This document shows, in pieces, positions 6,703 through 9,948 of a stretch of 9,948 nucleotides of DNA (the first letter of the stretch is position 1; each line of letters opens with the position of its first letter). The notes under the pieces are model-generated. The model did not search any database and was not told the DNA's origin. It saw only the letters and a program-made list of their open reading frames with translations. Made by a program: the position numbers and the translations under genes. The stretch covers positions 1-9,948 of the forward strand of contig VBEQ01000091.1 of assembly GCA_005881235.1 (NCBI GenBank), read 5' to 3'. The stretch comes from Chloroflexota bacterium (GTDB taxonomy: Bacteria > Chloroflexota > Dormibacteria > CF-121).

Positions 6703-7977
6703 TTAGTTGTTGTCAAAGCGCTTGAGCACGATGCAGGCATTCTGGCCGCCGAAGCCGAAGGAATTCGACATGGCGACCTTGATCTCGTGGCGGCGCGGCC
6801 CGTCCGGCACGTAGTCCAGGTCGCAGTCCGGGTCGGGGTGTTCGAGGTTGATGGTGGGGTGCACCATACCGTGATTGATGCTGAGGATCGAGGCGATCGC
6901 CTCGACGGCGCCGGCCGCGCCGAGCAAGTGACCAATCATCGACTTCGTGCTCGAGATGGGAATCCGCTTCGCCCGGTCTCCCATGACCCGCTTGATGGCC
7001 GCCGTCTCGGACTTGTCGTTCAGCTGCGTCGACGTGCCGTGGGCGTTGATGTAGTCGACATCCTCCGGGCCCACGTGCGCATCCTCGAGCGCCTTCGCCA
7101 TGGCGCGCGCGGGACCGTCGCCGTCCTCCTCGGGCATCACGATGTGGAAGGCATCGTCGGTGACGGCAAAGCCAACGATCTCGCCGTAGATCTCCGCCCC
7201 CCGATTCTGCGCGTGTTCGAGCGTCTCCAGGACCAACATGCCAGCTCCCTCACCGGGAACGAAGCCGTCGCGGTGCGCATCGAACGGTCGGCTCGCCTTG
7301 ACGGGATCCTCCGCTTGGGTCGAAAGGACTTTCATCGCCGCAAAAGAGGCGAGTCCGAAGCGGCAGAGGTTGGCCTCGGCGCCACCCGCCAGCATCACTT
7401 CCGCGTCCCCGCGCTGGAGGACGCGATAGGCGTTACCGAGCGCCTGCGTCGACGCCGCACAGGCGGTGGTGTCGGTATTGTTGGGACCCTCGAGCCCGAA
7501 CTGGATCGCGATCTGGCAGGAAGCCATGTTCGGGATCACGCGGGGGACGAAAAATGGCGAGATCCGGTCGGGGCCACGCTCGCCGCGAAGCGCGAAGGCT
7601 TCGATCTCCTCCGAGATTTCTTTGAAGCCACCGATGCCGGTGCCGACCTCGCAGCCGATCCGGGTCCGGTCCTCTTTTGCCAACTCGAGACCCGACTGGT
7701 CGATGGCCATCTTCGCGGCGGCGACCCCGACCTGGCTGAAGCGGGCCATGCGTTTTGCTTCTTTGAAGTCCATGTAGTTGCGGGCATCGAAGTTCTTGAG
7801 CTCCGCCACCACCTTCACCGGCAGGTCGGTGACATCGAAGGAGGTTGCGATTCCAAGTCCGGACCGTCCCTCGATCAAGCTGTCCCAGAACTCGACCAAA
7901 TTGTTCCCGTTCGGTGCCAGGACTCCCATGCCGGTCACGACCACCCGATGCTCAGGCCGCTCCCCATTCCGAGCCAT
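6703..7977 (-). CDS. fabF: Beta-ketoacyl-ACP synthase II (KAS II)
   Basis: This is a condensing enzyme of type II fatty-acid synthesis: it joins malonyl-ACP to a growing acyl-ACP, releasing CO2 and lengthening the chain by two carbons. At 424 residues it has the normal FabF length. The opening motif is RVVVTGMGVLAPNGNN. The catalytic triad is complete: Cys173 in DTTACAAST, His313 in NAHGTST and His350 in KSMIGHLLGAAG, with Lys345 also present. The glycine-rich NSFGFGGQNA motif closes the fold. A FabB assignment is less likely, and an actinobacterial KasA-type role is not excluded. The ATG at 7975-7977 lies 4 bp after the plsX stop, suggesting translational coupling; no clear ribosome site is visible. 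The protein is cytosolic. Its product acyl-ACP is the substrate of PlsX, so the adjacency makes metabolic sense. Confidence 0.96.
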   Translation of the reverse strand: MARNGERPEHRVVVTGMGVLAPNGNNLVEFWDSLIEGRSGLGIATSFDVTDLPVKVVAELKNFDARNYMDFKEAKRMARFSQVGVAAAKMAIDQSGLELAKEDRTRIGCEVGTGIGGFKEISEEIEAFALRGERGPDRISPFFVPRVIPNMASCQIAIQFGLEGPNNTDTTACAASTQALGNAYRVLQRGDAEVMLAGGAEANLCRFGLASFAAMKVLSTQAEDPVKASRPFDAHRDGFVPGEGAGMLVLETLEHAQNRGAEIYGEIVGFAVTDDAFHIVMPEEDGDGPARAMAKALEDAHVGPEDVDYINAHGTSTQLNDKSETAAIKRVMGDRAKRIPISSTKSMIGHLLGAAGAVEAIASILSINHGMVHPTINLEHPDPDCDLDYVPDGPRRHEIKVAMSNSFGFGGQNACIVLKRFDNN

Positions 7978-7981
7978 GTCG

Positions 7982-9019
7982 TCATGTTACGAGAGGCGCG
8001 CTTTTATGTTCGGATTTGCGCTGGCCAGCGGGTGATGGCACGGACGCCGCGATGGTCGCGACCACCTGCCGGTCAACGGCGTCGCGCGCGACCCGGACCG
8101 CATTGTAGGTGGCGCGGGCGTCGGAGCGGCCATGCGCGATCACCGCCACGCCATTGACGCCCAGGAGGAGCGCCCCGCCGAACTCGCGCCAATCAGCCCG
8201 GCGCCGGACCGCTCGCAGCTTGGGACGGAGGAGCGCCCCACCCAGCGTTGCGAGGGGATCGCCCTTCACCGCGTCGCGCATACTCTGGAAGACGAATTCG
8301 GCGGCGCCCTCGGCGGTCTTGATCAGGATGTTGCCGCTGAAACCGTCGGTGACCACGACATCGGCCTTGCCTTTGAAGATGTCCTTGCCTTCGATGTTGC
8401 CGATGAAATTGATCCCGTTGAGCGCGCGAAGCAGAGGTTCGCTTGCCTGCACCAGCTGGTTGCCTTTGCCGGCCTCTTCGCCATTGCTGAGCATCGCCAC
8501 CCGCGGCGTTTTGAGACCCAGAAGCTTCTCGGCGTAGATGCTCCCCATCAGGGCGTACTGAACCAGGTGCTCAGGCTTGGCGTCGGTGTTGGCTCCGACA
8601 TCCAGGAGAAAGCAGTTCTGACCCGTCGCCGTCGGGATGATGGAGCCGATCGCGGGACGATCGATGCCGGGAATGCGGTGCAGCCCGAAGAGTGCGGCTG
8701 CCATCACGGCGCCGCTGTTCCCAGCGCTGACGAAACCATTGACGCGTCCGTCCTCGACCATCGTGCAGGCCCGGACAATCGACGAGTTCTTCTTAGTTCG
8801 CACCGCCTGCGCCGGGTGCTCGTCCATGGCGATGACCTCGGGGGCATCCTCGATCTGCGCCCACTTGCCAGCGCCGGAAGCCGCCAGTGCGCTGTCGACC
8901 TTGTCCTTGACGCCCACGAAGATCACTTCGACCCCGAGCTCACGATGCGCCTGGACGCCGCCGGCCACCACCTGGTCGGGGGCGAAATCACCACCCATCG
9001 CATCGAGCGCGATTTTCAT
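7982..9019 (-). CDS. plsX: Phosphate acyltransferase PlsX
   Basis: PlsX converts acyl-ACP and inorganic phosphate to acyl-phosphate, the donor used by PlsY to start phospholipid synthesis; it is a peripheral membrane enzyme. The 345 residues match the family length. Signature stretches in order are MKIALDAMGGDFAPDQVV (1-18), GFVSAGNSGAVMAAALFGL (95-113), LDVGANTDAKPEHLVQYA (139-156), MLSNGEEAGKGNQL (176-189), IGNIEGKDIF (206-215), VVVTDGFSGNILIKT (221-235) and LLLGVNGVAVIAHGRSDA (284-301). The last 25 residues are a divergent Ser/Lys-rich tail. The ATG start at 9017-9019 is fixed by the MKIALDAMGGD start motif, although the preceding bases are pyrimidine-rich with no Shine-Dalgarno match. It follows gyrB by 21 bp and precedes fabF by 4 bp. 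Confidence 0.97.
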   Translation of the reverse strand: MKIALDAMGGDFAPDQVVAGGVQAHRELGVEVIFVGVKDKVDSALAASGAGKWAQIEDAPEVIAMDEHPAQAVRTKKNSSIVRACTMVEDGRVNGFVSAGNSGAVMAAALFGLHRIPGIDRPAIGSIIPTATGQNCFLLDVGANTDAKPEHLVQYALMGSIYAEKLLGLKTPRVAMLSNGEEAGKGNQLVQASEPLLRALNGINFIGNIEGKDIFKGKADVVVTDGFSGNILIKTAEGAAEFVFQSMRDAVKGDPLATLGGALLRPKLRAVRRRADWREFGGALLLGVNGVAVIAHGRSDARATYNAVRVARDAVDRQVVATIAASVPSPAGQRKSEHKSAPLVT

Positions 9020-9040
9020 GGGGAAAGCGGACGACAGGGG

Positions 9041-9948
9041 CTAGACGTCGAGGTTGCGCACGGTCTTGGCGTGCGTCTGGATGAATCGCTTGCGGGGATC
9101 GACGTCGGTGCCCATCAGGACATCGAAGATCTTGTCCGCCTCGACCGCATCTTCGATCTCGACGCGGAGCAGCATCCGGTTCTGTGGGTTCATGGTCGTT
9201 TCCCACAATTGGTCGGGGTTCATCTCACCGAGACCTTTGTAGCGGGCGACCTCCGGCTTTCCCGTCATCTGGGCCAGCTTCCGATTCTTCTGCTCTTCGG
9301 TATAGGCATAACTGATCTCTTTGCCACGCGTGATCTTGTAGAGCGGCGGCTGTGCGATGTATAGATACTTCCCCGTGATCACCTGCGGCATGTAGCGGAA
9401 GAAAAACGTCAGCAACAATGTACGTATGTGAGAACCATCGACGTCAGCGTCAGTCATAATCAGGATGTGATGATATCTGAGCTTACTGATATCAAATTTC
9501 TCGCCGATCCCTGTCCCGAGTGCCGTGATCAGGTTGCGGATCTGCTCTGAGGTCAGGATCTTGTCTTCGCGGGCCTTCTCGACGTTGAGGATCTTGCCGC
9601 GCAGCGGCAGGATCGCCTGGAACCGACGGTCGCGGGCGCCCTTCGCCGAACCACCTGCGGAATCGCCCTCGACCACGTAGATTTCGCTGAGGCTCGGGTC
9701 CCGCTCAGAGCAGTCGGCCAATTTGCCGGGCAACGTCGACGATTCGAGGAGCGACTTGCGCTGCACCAGCTCGCGCGCACGCTTTGCCGCGTCGCGAGCG
9801 CGAGCGGCGACCAGGCATTTCTCGATGATTCGCCGCGCATCCGGCGGGTTCTCTTCCAGGTACTGCGTGAACGCATCGGAGAACACGGTCTCGACCTGAC
9901 CGCGGACCTCAGAGTTGCCCAGCTTGGTCTTCGTCTGACCCTCGAATT
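9041..9948 (-). CDS. gyrB: DNA gyrase subunit B, C-terminal 301 residues (5' part outside window)
   Basis: GyrB is the ATPase and metal-binding TOPRIM subunit of gyrase. Only the C-terminal part is in the window; the frame stays open to the right edge, with the first visible residues FEGQTKTKLGNSEVRGQV. The GTG at 9884-9886 is an internal Val codon, not a start. The TOPRIM domain is present, with EGDSAGG at visible residues 93-99, LPLRGKILNVEKA at about 113-125 and the metal-binding DADVDGSH at 166-173. The C-terminal signature YKGLGEMNPDQLWETTMNP and the ending HAKTVRNLDV are typical. The family-variable position equivalent to E. coli Lys447 is Arg, as in many non-proteobacterial gyrases. 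There is no insertion of the E. coli type in the TOPRIM domain. The TAG stop at 9041-9043 lies 21 bp before plsX. ParE is an alternative, but the nearby gyrA supports gyrB. Confidence 0.97.
   Translation of the reverse strand, partial: FEGQTKTKLGNSEVRGQVETVFSDAFTQYLEENPPDARRIIEKCLVAARARDAAKRARELVQRKSLLESSTLPGKLADCSERDPSLSEIYVVEGDSAGGSAKGARDRRFQAILPLRGKILNVEKAREDKILTSEQIRNLITALGTGIGEKFDISKLRYHHILIMTDADVDGSHIRTLLLTFFFRYMPQVITGKYLYIAQPPLYKITRGKEISYAYTEEQKNRKLAQMTGKPEVARYKGLGEMNPDQLWETTMNPQNRMLLRVEIEDAVEADKIFDVLMGTDVDPRKRFIQTHAKTVRNLDV

Noticed and set aside
6711..6716. TTGACA on the minus strand at the end of fabF as a -35 for a gyrA promoter
   Set aside because: No -10-like hexamer occurs at 16-18 nt; the 17-nt position reads CTTGCG. 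The match is also part of the fabF Phe-Asp-Asn codons.
6787..8157. Long open frame of 456 codons on the + strand, opposite fabF and plsX
   Set aside because: It lies wholly antisense to two strongly conserved enzymes, and its His/Arg/Asp-rich product has no recognisable motif. It is a typical shadow frame in GC-rich DNA.
9041..9886. Complete 281-residue protein starting at 9886
   Set aside because: The GTG there is an internal Val codon. Conserved GyrB sequence (FEGQTKTKLGNSEVRG) continues upstream to the window edge.

Overview
This is a gene-dense, GC-rich bacterial chromosome segment with seven protein genes and one small probable gene. There is no tRNA, rRNA, CRISPR array, insertion sequence or phage gene. 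Only one gap is longer than about 45 bp, the 163-bp divergent promoter region at 2250-2412. Codon choice and composition look uniform, so I see no sign of a recently acquired island. The gyrase and lipid proteins are full-length and conserved. The frequent GTG/TTG starts, the GyrA and GyrB sequence style and the gene order suggest a high-GC non-proteobacterium, perhaps of the Chloroflexota/Dormibacterota type. That placement is an inference and I cannot confirm it without a search.

Right half (3907-9948, all minus strand): a compact run reads, in transcription order, gyrB (3' part, entering from the right edge), plsX, fabF, gyrA and a small membrane-anchored protein. Gaps are 21, 4, 28 and about 41 bp, so this is probably one operon or a set of overlapping transcription units. 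Both DNA gyrase subunits therefore flank two lipid-synthesis enzymes, PlsX (acyl-ACP to acyl-phosphate) and FabF (fatty-acid elongation). None of the usual fabD/fabG/acpP genes lies between them.

Left half (1-3906): a signalling module is built around a divergent promoter region. Leftward runs a GAF-containing NarL-type histidine kinase, translationally overlapped (GTGA) with its LuxR/NarL-type response regulator, whose last residues are cut off by the window edge. Rightward runs a diguanylate cyclase with PocR-like, GAF and GGDEF domains. Its stop codon directly abuts that of the small gene from the gyrase operon, so the two halves converge with no intergenic base.

Most of this is housekeeping or standard signalling. 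The points most worth a second look are the gyrB-plsX-fabF-gyrA order, a Met at the GyrA position equivalent to E. coli Ser83, the small membrane protein whose start codon is unclear, the PocR-like cyclase that has lost a conserved Cys and part of its inhibitory site, and a perfect palindrome over the kinase promoter. I found no convincing evidence of a wholly new system.
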